From contig OZ245940.1 in assembly GCA_965230045.1 (NCBI GenBank), forward strand, positions 1,240,001 through 1,304,000: a DNA stretch of 64,000 nucleotides. The letters are read 5' to 3'. The notes beneath the pieces were generated by a model, which did no database searches, was not told the DNA's origin, and saw only the letters and a list, made by a program, of their open reading frames with translations. This document shows positions 1-9,383 of the stretch, one piece after another. The number at the start of each line of letters is the position of its first letter. Positions within the stretch are counted from its first letter, which is position 1. This stretch comes from G963662905 sp965230045 (lineage in GTDB: Bacteria; Bacteroidota; Bacteroidia; Bacteroidales; WRLA01). A program made the position numbers and the translations under genes.

Positions 1-1
1 T

Positions 2-1177
2 GCCGGCGCCAACTGGAACGAAACCGTGAAAAAATATTCCGATGACCGCGCTTCAAAAGTGAACAAGGGCCTATTGCCAAAATTTGGTGTGAACCGCATG
101 GTCCCCGAATTTATTGAGGCAATTCGCGTGCTGGATACCGGAGAATTCAGTAAGCCGGTGCGTACCAATTACGGAATACATATCATTAAATTTGTGGAAC
201 GCGACGAAATCGGTAGCTTCGACAAAGAAGAAAAGCAAATACGCCAAAAGCTTAAGCGTGATTCGCGCGGACAGCTTAGCAAAGGAGCGATCATCGCGCG
301 TATTAAAAAAGAATACGGCATAAAAGAAAACTTTAAGGCCCTGCAACCCTTTTACAAGCTTGTGGACAGCAGTATTTTTATGGCAAAATGGGATCCGGCA
401 AAAGCCGATGGTATGGAAGAAGTCCTATTTAGCCTAGCCGATAAAGATTTTACACAGGCCGATTTTGCGCAATTCCTTGCCGATGAGCAAAGTACGCGCC
501 GTGCAGAAGAAATTCCGGCATATGTAAATGCGCAGTATTATAAGTTCGTTGATGAAAGCTGCCGAAATTATGAAGATAAACAGCTCGAGAAAAAATACCC
601 CGAGTTTCGTTTGCTCGTAAAAGAATACCGCGATGGCATCCTGCTTTTCGACCTTACTGATGAAATAGTTTGGAGCAAAGCCATTAAAGATACCACCGGC
701 CTGCGCGCTTTCCACAAAAAACATGAAGATGATTATATGTGGAAAGACCGCAAGGAAATCAGTATTTTCGAGATCGACAGCCTCCCCGAAGGCAAAGCCA
801 TGGACAAACTGCTTAAAAAACTGAACAAGAGCATCAAAAAACTTGCCTCTGATGATCAGCTTAAAGCCATGCTCGATGCCGATACTAATATTGTTTATAA
901 GTATGAAAAAGGCAAATATGAGCAGGGTGTCAACGAATTCGCAGATATGATGGATGCCGCCGGAGCGCTTCCGCAATCACGATTGGACAGCAAACCGGGC
1001 GGTATCCGTATTGTCCGCCTGCTCGGTGTATTGGCTCCCGAGCCAAAAGCCCTTTACGAAGCGCGTGGAATTATCACTGCCGACTACCAGAATTATCTGG
1101 AACAGGAATGGGTGAAAGAACTGCGTGCAAAATATAGTGTTGATGTGGATTCAAAGGTGATGCAAACATTAAAATAA
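2..1177 (+). CDS. PpiC-type peptidylprolyl isomerase, 5' end missing
   Basis: The reading frame is open from base 2, so the gene begins before the window and 391 C-terminal residues remain. The first ~75 residues are the second half of a parvulin domain: a YSDDRAS segment, a glycine-rich turn, and the closing NYGIHIIKFVER strand. The rest is the helical C-terminal region with EYRDGILLFDL and a VWSKA segment, typical of large Bacteroidota periplasmic foldases that carry SurA-like N-terminal and parvulin domains. The GTG at base 26 lies inside the domain and is not the start. It probably chaperones outer-membrane proteins, together with the two foldase-like genes that follow. Family assignment is firm; substrates are unknown. 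Confidence 0.85.
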   Translation, partial: AGANWNETVKKYSDDRASKVNKGLLPKFGVNRMVPEFIEAIRVLDTGEFSKPVRTNYGIHIIKFVERDEIGSFDKEEKQIRQKLKRDSRGQLSKGAIIARIKKEYGIKENFKALQPFYKLVDSSIFMAKWDPAKADGMEEVLFSLADKDFTQADFAQFLADEQSTRRAEEIPAYVNAQYYKFVDESCRNYEDKQLEKKYPEFRLLVKEYRDGILLFDLTDEIVWSKAIKDTTGLRAFHKKHEDDYMWKDRKEISIFEIDSLPEGKAMDKLLKKLNKSIKKLASDDQLKAMLDADTNIVYKYEKGKYEQGVNEFADMMDAAGALPQSRLDSKPGGIRIVRLLGVLAPEPKALYEARGIITADYQNYLEQEWVKELRAKYSVDVDSKVMQTLK

Positions 1178-1222
1178 AAATACTTTGCCGGCGTTTTTTC
1201 GCTAAGGCTTTATTCAAAATTC

Positions 1223-2101
1223 ATGATAAACAGAGCATTCGGCTTTTTATTCCAGATTTTCTTGCCGGGATTAATCCTCATGGGCCTGCTGAGTTCATGC
1301 GATCAGCTGAAATTTAACCAGCCGGTCAGGGAGAATGTTCTGGCGCGGGCTGGCAGCAAATATCTTTATGAGTCGGATGTAACAAGCCTTGTGCCTAAGG
1401 GAACATCTGCCGAAGACAGCCTCAGCATTGTGCGCACCTACATCAATAATTGGGTGCGCAATCAACTTGTTGTGCAAAAAGCCGAAAGTCAGTTGTCCGA
1501 CGATCAAACATCTTTCGAAAAGCAACTGGAAGAATACCGTAATTCTTTGCTGGTGTACCATTATCAAACCCGATTGCTCGAACAGGAACTGGATACGCTG
1601 GTAACGGAAATGGAAATCGAGCAGTATTACAATGAAAACAAGAGCAATTTCGAGCTCAAAGATCATATTGTAAAACTGGCTTTTTGTAAAATGATGGAAG
1701 ATTCGGTTAAGCCGATCCGCGAGATGCGCAAAATCTTAAAAGCAGATTCCCTGGATGTGGAAGCTTTTGAGAAATATGCAGCCCATCATGCCGTTGAGTT
1801 TTTTTATGAACTGGATAACTGGCTCTATTTTTCCAATATCCAAATGATGCTGCCTTTGCAAACATTTGATCAGGAACATTATCTGCGCAACAATAATTAT
1901 ATTGAAATAAAAGATGCGCCCCTTGTTTACCTGATACGCTTTTTCGATTATGAAATTAAAGATGGCATCAGCCCGCTTAGCCTCGAAATCGATAATATCC
2001 GAAATGTGATTATCAATAAAAGAAAGGTGCAGTTTATAAAAAAATTGCAGCAGGATATTTTTAACGAGGCAGTGCAAACGAATCAAATAGAAATATATTA
2101 A
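1223..2101 (+). CDS. SurA-like foldase lipoprotein lacking a parvulin domain
   Basis: A 292-residue protein with a lipoprotein signal: a hydrophobic stretch ending in lipobox LLSSC, so the mature N-terminal Cys is about residue 26. Two helical blocks resemble the peptide-binding arms of SurA/PpiC foldases (residues ~45-125 and 250-290), but the parvulin signature, GG..G followed by the GFHI strand, is absent. It lies 45 bp after one PpiC protein and 11 bp before a SurA-like one, so it is probably a holdase in the same assembly. It would be anchored in the inner leaflet of the outer membrane or in the periplasmic face. The catalytic-loss reading is inference from missing motifs. Confidence 0.7.
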   Translation: MINRAFGFLFQIFLPGLILMGLLSSCDQLKFNQPVRENVLARAGSKYLYESDVTSLVPKGTSAEDSLSIVRTYINNWVRNQLVVQKAESQLSDDQTSFEKQLEEYRNSLLVYHYQTRLLEQELDTLVTEMEIEQYYNENKSNFELKDHIVKLAFCKMMEDSVKPIREMRKILKADSLDVEAFEKYAAHHAVEFFYELDNWLYFSNIQMMLPLQTFDQEHYLRNNNYIEIKDAPLVYLIRFFDYEIKDGISPLSLEIDNIRNVIINKRKVQFIKKLQQDIFNEAVQTNQIEIY

Positions 2102-2112
2102 TACGATTTTCA

Positions 2113-3489
2113 ATGAAGATGACTCAAAAAAACCTTATTGTCCTTTTTGCGTGTTTGTTTGGAATTACAGGACTTTTTGCACAGGATGACATACCAAAAG
2201 GACAAGTAATTGATGAGGTTGTTGCCGTTGTTGGCAAGAATGTCATTTTATATTCCGATATCCAAACACAGTATATTCAATACCGGATGCAAGGCGGGAT
2301 CAGCGGTACAGCCGATGAAGTGCGCTGCAGCATACTCGAAAACATGCTTTATCAAAAGCTTTTGCTCGATCAGGCAGATTTGGATAGTGTTGAAGTGACG
2401 GAAAAACAGGTTGATGCCGAAATGGAACGCCGGCTGGCATATTTTATCCAGCAAATTGGCTCCAAAGAAAAACTGGAAGAATACTATAAAAAGTCAATGG
2501 CGGATATTCGCGAAGAAATGAAGGAAGTCATTACGGAACAAATGATGACAGATCAGGTGCAACGCGAACTGACTACAAATGTGATGATTACGCCATCTCA
2601 GGTGCGTAAATGGTTCCGCTCGCTTCCCAAAGACAGTATCCCAATGGTGGAACCGGAAGTGAGTATCGGACAGATTGTCCGTCAGCCCGAAATTGATATG
2701 GCGCAGAAAATTGCAATTAAAGAAAAACTTCGTGGCCTGCGCAAAAGGATTTTGGATGGAGAAACATTTTCGACACTGGCTATTCTTTATTCCGAAGATC
2801 CGGGTTCGGCAAAAAAAGGGGGAGAACTTGGCCTTTATGGCCGCGGGGAACTGTATCCCGAATTTGAAGCCGTAGCATTTCAACTGGAACCGGGCGAAAT
2901 CTCTGAAATTGTGGAAACCAAAGCAGGCTTCCATATCCTTCAGCTAATTGAACGACGTGGCGAATATGTGAATGTGCGCCATATCCTCCTGCGCCCGAAA
3001 GTGTCTCCTATTGAACTGGCACGTGCCGCTCAGTTTCTTGATAGTGTTGCGCAGCTGATTAACAGCGATTCCATGACTTTTGAGCAGGCCGTGCGCCGTT
3101 TCAGCGATGATCCGGGCAGGATTAACGGCGGCATGATTATGAACCCAATGACCGGAACAAACCGTTTTACTTACGAAGAACTTAATACAGATCCCAAACT
3201 TTTCTTTGTTGTGGACAAACTCGATGTGGGCGAACTCTCCAAACCGGTTAGTTTCCAAACAGAAGACGACACGGAAGCCTACCGCTTGCTGTATCTTAAG
3301 AGCAGGAGCCAGGCACATCGTGCAAATCTCGACGATGATTACAACAAAATCCAGGATTGGGCACTGGAAGCAAAAAAAGCACAGCATATCAGCGAATGGG
3401 TGCAGCAAAAGGCCGAAAAAACCTTTGTTCGCATCAGCAGCGAATTCCGCGATTGCGGCTTTCAACATAAATGGAAAATCAAAGAATAA
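2113..3489 (+). CDS. SurA-like periplasmic chaperone with two parvulin domains
   Basis: A 458-residue protein with a cleavable signal peptide ending near GLFAQ (residue ~24). A SurA N-terminal domain follows (VIDEVVAVVGKNVILYSDI), then two parvulin domains at roughly residues 180-285 and 285-400. The first has the intact GGELGLYGRGE and KAGFHILQLIE motifs; the second opens with VNVRHILLRP and has a longer, less canonical loop. This layout matches SurA, which escorts unfolded beta-barrel proteins across the periplasm. The stop codon abuts the ATG of the MoxR gene, so translation is probably coupled. I did not assign the symbol surA because Bacteroidota carry several paralogues. Confidence 0.85.
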   Translation: MKMTQKNLIVLFACLFGITGLFAQDDIPKGQVIDEVVAVVGKNVILYSDIQTQYIQYRMQGGISGTADEVRCSILENMLYQKLLLDQADLDSVEVTEKQVDAEMERRLAYFIQQIGSKEKLEEYYKKSMADIREEMKEVITEQMMTDQVQRELTTNVMITPSQVRKWFRSLPKDSIPMVEPEVSIGQIVRQPEIDMAQKIAIKEKLRGLRKRILDGETFSTLAILYSEDPGSAKKGGELGLYGRGELYPEFEAVAFQLEPGEISEIVETKAGFHILQLIERRGEYVNVRHILLRPKVSPIELARAAQFLDSVAQLINSDSMTFEQAVRRFSDDPGRINGGMIMNPMTGTNRFTYEELNTDPKLFFVVDKLDVGELSKPVSFQTEDDTEAYRLLYLKSRSQAHRANLDDDYNKIQDWALEAKKAQHISEWVQQKAEKTFVRISSEFRDCGFQHKWKIKE

Positions 3490-4458
3490 ATGATGCAGTT
3501 TAATTCCGATGCAGATGCCGTAAAGGCAATGCGTGAATACTATAAAAACCTTAAAACGGAAATTGGTAAAGTAATTGTCGGTCAGGAAGAAGTGATCGAT
3601 CAGGTATTGATTTCCATTTTCAGCCGTGGACATGCCCTTTTGGTCGGCGTTCCCGGTTTGGCCAAAACTTTGCTGGTCAATACCATAGCCAAAGTCTTGG
3701 GCTTGAGTTATAACCGTATTCAGTTTACGCCCGATTTGATGCCCAGCGATATCATCGGAAGTGAAATCCTCGATGAAAAGAAAAGTTTCCGTTTTATCAA
3801 AGGGCCGGTTTTTGCCAATATCATCCTCGCCGATGAGATAAACCGTACCCCTCCCAAAACGCAATCGGCTTTGCTGGAGGCCATGCAGGAAAAATCAGTA
3901 ACCGTTGCCGGAAAAAATTATCCTCTCGATAAACCCTTTTTTGTTTTGGCAACACAAAACCCGATTGAACAGGAGGGTACTTACCCATTGCCTGAAGCGC
4001 AGCTCGACCGTTTTATGTTCAATATCTTGCTCGATTATCCATCATTTAATGAGGAAGTGGAAGTGGTGAAACAAACCACTACTGATCGGGATGCATCTCC
4101 ACAAGTGGTCATGTCTGCCGAAGAAATCCGTTTCTTCCAAAATCTGGTGCGGAAAATCCCTGTTGCCGATAATGTTTATGAATATGCGGTAAAGTTGAGT
4201 GCCAAAACGCGTCCCAATACGGATGATGCGCATCCCTGGGCGAAGCAATACCTTAATTGGGGTGCCGGTCCGCGTGCCAGTCAATACCTGATTATCGGGG
4301 CAAAATGCCATGCCGCGCTGAACGGGAAATTTTCACCGGATATCGAAGATGTGCAGGCCGTGGCTACAATCATCCTGCGGCACCGGATTGTGCGCAATTT
4401 TAAGGCTGAGGCCGAAGGTATTAGCGTTGAGGATATTATCAACGAAATGACAAAGTAA
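3490..4458 (+). CDS. MoxR-family AAA ATPase
   Basis: A 322-residue AAA+ ATPase. Walker A is GVPGLAKT (residues 53-60), Walker B with sensor is IILADEINRT (111-120), and the ATQNPIEQEGTYPLPEAQ segment typical of MoxR follows. MoxR proteins act as chaperones that mature or activate other proteins, usually beside DUF58 and VWA-domain genes. Here those partners are absent. The gene directly follows the foldase cluster (0 bp gap) and precedes the S46 peptidase by 24 bp. That placement suggests an envelope-maturation role, which is inference. The start is the first of two consecutive ATGs. Confidence 0.9.
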   Translation: MMQFNSDADAVKAMREYYKNLKTEIGKVIVGQEEVIDQVLISIFSRGHALLVGVPGLAKTLLVNTIAKVLGLSYNRIQFTPDLMPSDIIGSEILDEKKSFRFIKGPVFANIILADEINRTPPKTQSALLEAMQEKSVTVAGKNYPLDKPFFVLATQNPIEQEGTYPLPEAQLDRFMFNILLDYPSFNEEVEVVKQTTTDRDASPQVVMSAEEIRFFQNLVRKIPVADNVYEYAVKLSAKTRPNTDDAHPWAKQYLNWGAGPRASQYLIIGAKCHAALNGKFSPDIEDVQAVATIILRHRIVRNFKAEAEGISVEDIINEMTK

Positions 4459-4482
4459 ATACCATAACAAACAAATACACAA

Positions 4483-6657
4483 ATGATGAAAAAAGTTCTT
4501 ACTACTTTAATGATTTCCGCATTCCTGATGATGCGCCTGAGCCTGCTGGCCGGAGAGGGAATGTGGCTGCCAATCCTGCTGCAAAGCCTCAACGAAAAGG
4601 AAATGCAGGAAATGGGTATGCGTATTACTGCCGAAGATATTTATAGTGCCAATCATTCCAGCCTCAAGGATGCAATCGTCATTTTTGGCCGAGGCTGTAC
4701 CGGCGAACTGGTTTCTGACCAAGGGCTGCTTTTAACCAACCATCATTGCGGTTACGGACAGATCCAGAAGCACAGCTCTGTGGAACACGATTATCTCACC
4801 GATGGTTTTTGGGCCATGAACCGTAGCGAAGAACTGCCCAACCCGGGACTTACAGCTACTTTTCTGGTGCGCATGGAAGATGTAACAGAAAAAGCACTTG
4901 CTGATGTTACTGATGAGATGAGCGAAAACGACCGTTTTAAGAAAGTCAAGGAAAACATCGAAGGAATTAAGGAAGAAGCCACAAAAGATACACATTATGA
5001 GGCAGTTGTAAAGCCTTTCTATTCAGGAAACAAGTACTACCTCTTTGTAAATGAGGTGTTTAAAGATGTGCGCCTGGTAGGTGCTCCCCCTTCTAATATT
5101 GGTAAATTCGGTGGCGATACTGATAACTGGATGTGGCCACGCCATACTGGTGATTTTTCTGTATTCCGTATCTACGCAAACAAAGACAACCAACCGGCTG
5201 AGTACAGCGAAGACAATGTACCCTATAAACCAAAGAAATATCTCGAAGTCAGCCTTGAAGGTGTTGATAAAGGAGATTTTACTTTTGTTTTTGGATATCC
5301 GGGCAGTACCGAACAATACATCCCTTCCTATGCGGTAAGTCATACTACACAGATAACCAATCCGGTACGTATCGACTTGCGCGGCAAACGACTGGACGTT
5401 ATGAACAAATACATGGAAAAAGACCCTGCCGTACGTATTAAATATGCTGCGAAATATGCCGGAGTTGCAAACGGCTGGAAAAAATGGCAGGGAGAAAACC
5501 GGGGCATCAAACGCCTGAATGCCATTGATAAAAAACAGAAATACGAAAAGGATTTTGAAAAATGGGCAGATGCCAATGCCGAACGGAAAGCAAAATATGG
5601 AGAACTGATCCCGGATTTTGAAAAAACCTATAAAAAATACAGCGATCTGGACCTGGCCTATACCTACCTTGCAGAAGCCGGCTTATTTGGTGTTGAAATT
5701 ATGCGCTATGCACGTTCATTCTCAGCACTGGTGCGTGTTTGTGAGAAAAAGGATGCCGATGAAACCAAAATCAAAGAATTGGTTGAAAGCCTGAGCAATG
5801 CGGCAAAAGGACATTTTAAAGATTATCACCAGCCGATTGACCGGGAAGTTACTGCTGTGATGTTGCATAAAATGGCTACTGAACTGCCGGCAAAATGGCA
5901 GCCTGAAAGCCTGAGGGAAATCAATAAGAAATACGAAGGTGATTTTGAAGCCTATGCCGATAAACTTTTCAGTAAATCCATTTTTGCTTCAGAAGAAAAA
6001 GCAGAGGATTTCCTGAAATCATTCAAGAAAAGCAAATACAAGAAAATCCTGAAGGATCCGGCATATCAATTGGCCAATTCTTTTGTTGATTTTTTCCTGG
6101 AAACAATCCGCCCGGGACTGGCTGCAACAGGCGACCGTTTGGACAGCTTACAGCGTATTTATATGAAAGCCCAAATGCAAATGGAACCCGACCGCCGTTT
6201 TTACCCTGATGCAAACTTTACGCTCAGGGTCACTTATGGCAATGTGGATGGATATCAGCCACGCGATGCGGTGAATTACCGTCATTTTACTACTTTGGAA
6301 GGGATCATGGAAAAAGAAAATCCGGACATCTATGATTATGTTGTGGAAGACAAGCTCAAGGAATTGTATGAAAATAAAGATTACGGGCGCTATGCCGATG
6401 ATGACGGTAAAATGCATGTCGGTTTCATTGCAACCAACCATACATCCGGCGGTAATTCCGGTTCGCCTGTGCTCAATGCCGATGGCCGCCTGATTGGTTT
6501 AAACTTTGACCGCAACTGGGAAGGCACGATGAGCGATATGATGTATGATCCTGACCAATGCCGAAACATTACCCTTGATGTGCGCTACTGCCTCTTTATC
6601 ATTGATAAATTTGCCGGAGCAGGTCATCTCGTCGAAGAAATGAAAATTGTTGAATAA
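4483..6657 (+). CDS. S46 family dipeptidyl peptidase, DPP11-type
   Basis: A 724-residue secreted serine exopeptidase with an N-terminal signal sequence. The catalytic His lies in TNHHCGY (His87-His88) and the nucleophile Ser659 in GGNSGSPV. Residue 677 is Arg (LNFDRNWEG). In this family, Arg at this position, equivalent to Arg673 of Porphyromonas DPP11, gives Asp/Glu-P1 specificity, whereas Gly gives DPP7 specificity. The constant offset of four residues from Porphyromonas numbering (Ser655, Arg673) supports the assignment. It removes acidic dipeptides from peptide N-termini in the periplasm, feeding amino-acid catabolism. Length matches the family (~720). Confidence 0.9.
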   Translation: MMKKVLTTLMISAFLMMRLSLLAGEGMWLPILLQSLNEKEMQEMGMRITAEDIYSANHSSLKDAIVIFGRGCTGELVSDQGLLLTNHHCGYGQIQKHSSVEHDYLTDGFWAMNRSEELPNPGLTATFLVRMEDVTEKALADVTDEMSENDRFKKVKENIEGIKEEATKDTHYEAVVKPFYSGNKYYLFVNEVFKDVRLVGAPPSNIGKFGGDTDNWMWPRHTGDFSVFRIYANKDNQPAEYSEDNVPYKPKKYLEVSLEGVDKGDFTFVFGYPGSTEQYIPSYAVSHTTQITNPVRIDLRGKRLDVMNKYMEKDPAVRIKYAAKYAGVANGWKKWQGENRGIKRLNAIDKKQKYEKDFEKWADANAERKAKYGELIPDFEKTYKKYSDLDLAYTYLAEAGLFGVEIMRYARSFSALVRVCEKKDADETKIKELVESLSNAAKGHFKDYHQPIDREVTAVMLHKMATELPAKWQPESLREINKKYEGDFEAYADKLFSKSIFASEEKAEDFLKSFKKSKYKKILKDPAYQLANSFVDFFLETIRPGLAATGDRLDSLQRIYMKAQMQMEPDRRFYPDANFTLRVTYGNVDGYQPRDAVNYRHFTTLEGIMEKENPDIYDYVVEDKLKELYENKDYGRYADDDGKMHVGFIATNHTSGGNSGSPVLNADGRLIGLNFDRNWEGTMSDMMYDPDQCRNITLDVRYCLFIIDKFAGAGHLVEEMKIVE

Positions 6658-6674
6658 AAAATAAATCTATCAAA

Positions 6675-7046
6675 ATGAAAAGATCAGCTTATGTAATTAT
6701 TGTTGCCCTTTTAGCTGTTTTTGTGAGCTTTACTGCTTGCAAGGAATCCAAAAAAGGCACAACAGGCCAGCAGGGTGTTAATGCCCCGGCACAAATAGAT
6801 GAAGAACTCAGCGCCGAGGACCAGGCGAAAATTGATGCTTTTGCCGATGAATTTGTTCGTCTGGAGAAATCACGCCAGCATCTCGAAAGGGAAATCAGCG
6901 CAGGCAAAAAAGAGAAGTCTGAAATTGAAAAATTGGATGAAACACAAATTGCTTTTGATGACAAACTGAATGAATTTCTCATCAACGAAACGCGCAGGCA
7001 GGCTTATAAAGAAGCTGTGAAAAAAGCCCGTAAGAAAATTCTTTAG
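6675..7046 (+). CDS. small helical lipoprotein of unknown function
   Basis: A 123-residue protein with lipobox SFTAC (Cys at ~21), a short low-complexity linker, then a charged, strongly helical region (residues ~40-123) rich in Glu and Lys that is likely a coiled coil. I do not recognise a family. It starts 17 bp after the S46 peptidase and ends just before a terminator, so it is probably the last gene of this operon. A lipid-anchored periplasmic role is inferred only from the signal. Confidence 0.65.
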   Translation: MKRSAYVIIVALLAVFVSFTACKESKKGTTGQQGVNAPAQIDEELSAEDQAKIDAFADEFVRLEKSRQHLEREISAGKKEKSEIEKLDETQIAFDDKLNEFLINETRRQAYKEAVKKARKKIL

Positions 7047-7070
7047 TTGGTGCTTTCAAATCAAAAAAAA

Positions 7071-7100
7071 ACGTCCGGTCATACGATCGGACGTTTTTTT
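7071..7100. terminator. bidirectional rho-independent terminator
   Basis: A 7-bp stem ACGTCCG (7071-7077) pairs with CGGACGT (7088-7094). It is flanked by an A-run on the left and a T-run on the right, so it can stop transcription from both convergent genes. Confidence 0.85.
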
Positions 7101-7108
7101 ATGTGTGT

Positions 7109-8476
7109 TTATTCGGCAGCAATTTTGGGTTTGTATCCTTTCAAACCGTAGAAGGCCAGATAGAGATAACAGATAATCGGCACAAAGAATGATGCGTGCA
7201 CGCCGATGGAATCAGCAAATGCGCCTTGAATTGGAGGGATAATGGCGCCACCAAGGATCATCATCACCAAAAGGGAACTGCCCTGGCTTTTGTATTTGCC
7301 CAGGCCGTTGATGGACAGTGTGAAAATATTGGACCACATAATACTGTTGAACAAACCAATTCCGATAACAGTCCACATGGCAACCATGCCGCTGGTAAGC
7401 AGTGTGGTAATCAATAAACCGACGGCAACAACGGAAAAGATAAACAAAGTCCTGTGCGGGAGCGATTTGCCCAGCATAAAAGCCATTAAGTTCGCCACGA
7501 GGAAGATGGAATAAATCCCTGCAATCAAGATGCCGTTTGTGCCCCAAATAACGAAAAATGCCAGAAGCGGAATGCCTGCCATAATGAGGTTTTTCAGGTT
7601 TTTGTTTTTCATGTCGCTAAGCGATACGGCACCCAAAAAGCGCCCGATCATCAGGCCGCCCCAATAAAAAGCAACATAGGTGCTGGCGTCCTGTTCGCTC
7701 AGGCCGGCAATGCTTTCCAGACCCAAAAAGCTGATCATAATACTGCCGATGCTGACCTCACCGCCTACGTACATAAAAATGGCAATCATACCAAAAACCA
7801 ATTGTGGGTAGCGCAATGCGGCAGCTCCGGTTTCAATGTTGTCGTCGTTCATAAAGCGCGGCAGATGAGCTATTTTAATGATGAGAGCTAGCAGAAGAAA
7901 GAATCCTGTAAAAACCAAATAAGGTATTTTTACGCTGTCGGCTCCCTGAAAACTGTCACCGGCAAAAACCTTAAAAATCAGATAACCGCCAATAATCGGT
8001 GCTACCGTTGTGCCCAGTGAATTAAAGCCCTGAGCCAGGTTCAGGCGGCTGGATGCTGTGGATTCGCTTCCCAGAATGGCTACATAGGGATTTGCAGCAA
8101 TCTGGAGGAGCGTAAATCCAAGACCCAAAACAAAAAGGGCAGCCAGAAAAAAGCCGAATAGCTTAAGCTCGGCAGCAGGATAAAATAATGCCGTGCCCGT
8201 AGCCGAAATAAGCAATCCGATCAAAATCCCGTTTTTATAGCCTATTTTATTAATGGGATCTCCTTTTATTACGCTGATAATAAAGTATATGACCGAGCCG
8301 ATAAAATATGCGCCAAAAAAGGCAAACTGCACAAGCATTGCTTTAAAATGGGTGAGCTCAAATACGCCTTTCAGGTAGGGAATTAAAATATCGTTCATGC
8401 AGGTGATGAAGCCCCACATAAAAAACAATCCAATCACGGTGATGAAAGGCAGAGTGTAATTCGGTTTCTGGTTCAT
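7109..8476 (-). CDS. MFS sugar permease, FucP/GluP family
   Basis: A 455-residue integral membrane protein with about 12 hydrophobic helices. The N-terminus (FFMWGFITCMNDILIPYLK) is the family signature of proton-coupled L-fucose and glucose/galactose permeases, and LGLGFTLLQIAANPYVAILG is the conserved helix-4 region. It imports a monosaccharide across the inner membrane. The neighbouring beta-mannosidase and GH92 alpha-mannosidase suggest mannose, but the substrate cannot be read from the sequence. It is the last gene of the leftward cluster, 58 bp after the EEP gene, with its own -7 box. Confidence 0.88.
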   Translation of the reverse strand: MNQKPNYTLPFITVIGLFFMWGFITCMNDILIPYLKGVFELTHFKAMLVQFAFFGAYFIGSVIYFIISVIKGDPINKIGYKNGILIGLLISATGTALFYPAAELKLFGFFLAALFVLGLGFTLLQIAANPYVAILGSESTASSRLNLAQGFNSLGTTVAPIIGGYLIFKVFAGDSFQGADSVKIPYLVFTGFFLLLALIIKIAHLPRFMNDDNIETGAAALRYPQLVFGMIAIFMYVGGEVSIGSIMISFLGLESIAGLSEQDASTYVAFYWGGLMIGRFLGAVSLSDMKNKNLKNLIMAGIPLLAFFVIWGTNGILIAGIYSIFLVANLMAFMLGKSLPHRTLFIFSVVAVGLLITTLLTSGMVAMWTVIGIGLFNSIMWSNIFTLSINGLGKYKSQGSSLLVMMILGGAIIPPIQGAFADSIGVHASFFVPIICYLYLAFYGLKGYKPKIAAE

Positions 8477-8502
8477 ATGCTTTATCGTTTTAGTTAGAAA
8501 TG

Positions 8503-8510
8503 CAAATTTA
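8503..8510 (-). promoter_or_regulatory. -7 box (TAAATTTG) for the sugar permease
   Basis: An exact TAnnTTTG match on the minus strand, 27 bases upstream of the permease ATG. No well-spaced TTG -33 element is present (nearest is 16 bases away). Confidence 0.45.
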
Positions 8511-8534
8511 ATTTTAATTTGGTTAACAAATGAG

Positions 8535-9383
8535 TCAGTATAGGATTTCTACCCTGACTGGCAAATGATCTGAAGGAATGGTTTTTTTATTGAAATCATA
8601 TTGGTCGTTCATTATCATAAAGCTTTTGACAGCATCAATATTGCGCACAAAAATATGGTCGATAATACTGCCGTGCTCCGGTTTCCCATTGAACCCACAA
8701 AAAGTATATTGTGGTCCGGCAGGTGGGCTTTTGCTTATGGTTTTGCTGTTGTTGAACTGTTGCCTCAGCGTTTCAACCGGTGCTGCTGATGCTGTACAGT
8801 TAAAATCTCCGCAAAGGATAAGAGGGAGTTCGCCGCAGTTTTCGCAGAACTTATTGATGAGCTTTGCGCTTTCGAGCCGTGCTTGTTCCGATATATGATC
8901 GAAATGTGTATTCAGGACATAAAGGCTTTTCCTGCTGGACAGATCTGTGAATTTTGCCCAGCTGACAATGCGTGTGCAGGCTGTGTTCCAGCTTTTTGAG
9001 CCCGGAACATCGGGCTGCTCCGAAAGCCAGAAAGTGCCCGAAGTGTCCGCTTCAAAGCGGTCGATCCGATAGTAAATGGCACAGAATTCGCCTCCTAATT
9101 TGCCGTCATCGCGCCCTGTGCCGATACGTTTGTACGTGGGCAGCATGGCCTGTATTCCCATTACCTGATGGTACAAGCCTTCCTGTATGCATATGATATC
9201 TGCATCCGCCTGCAGGAAGATTCCCTTAACCAGTGGCTTTCTTGTATCCCAGCGGTTTTCGCCGTCATGCGGATTATCGTAGCGGATATTGAAAGTCATG
9301 ATTTTCAGGCTGTCCGTAACTTTTGCCTGTGAAAAAGAAAAGGCAAAGGCGCATAGGGTTATCAAAAAGGCTTTTTTTATCAT
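8535..9383 (-). CDS. secreted endonuclease/exonuclease/phosphatase family protein
   Basis: A 282-residue protein with a signal peptide (cleavage near SFSQA). It carries the EEP fold markers in order: TFNIRYDN, IICIQEG (metal-binding Glu), NTHFDH, LCGDFNC, IDHIFV and the terminal SDHLPV His-Asp pair. Members hydrolyse phosphodiesters in nucleic acids, sphingomyelin or inositol phosphates; the substrate here is unknown. Its ATG overlaps the stop of the beta-mannosidase by 4 bp, indicating translational coupling, so a role in removing phosphate from glycans or lipids is possible but unproven. Confidence 0.85.
   Translation of the reverse strand: MIKKAFLITLCAFAFSFSQAKVTDSLKIMTFNIRYDNPHDGENRWDTRKPLVKGIFLQADADIICIQEGLYHQVMGIQAMLPTYKRIGTGRDDGKLGGEFCAIYYRIDRFEADTSGTFWLSEQPDVPGSKSWNTACTRIVSWAKFTDLSSRKSLYVLNTHFDHISEQARLESAKLINKFCENCGELPLILCGDFNCTASAAPVETLRQQFNNSKTISKSPPAGPQYTFCGFNGKPEHGSIIDHIFVRNIDAVKSFMIMNDQYDFNKKTIPSDHLPVRVEILY

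Noticed and set aside
2944..3864. 306-codon minus-strand open frame across the SurA/MoxR junction
   Set aside because: It spans two convincing plus-strand genes and has no family features; it is a shadow of their codon use.
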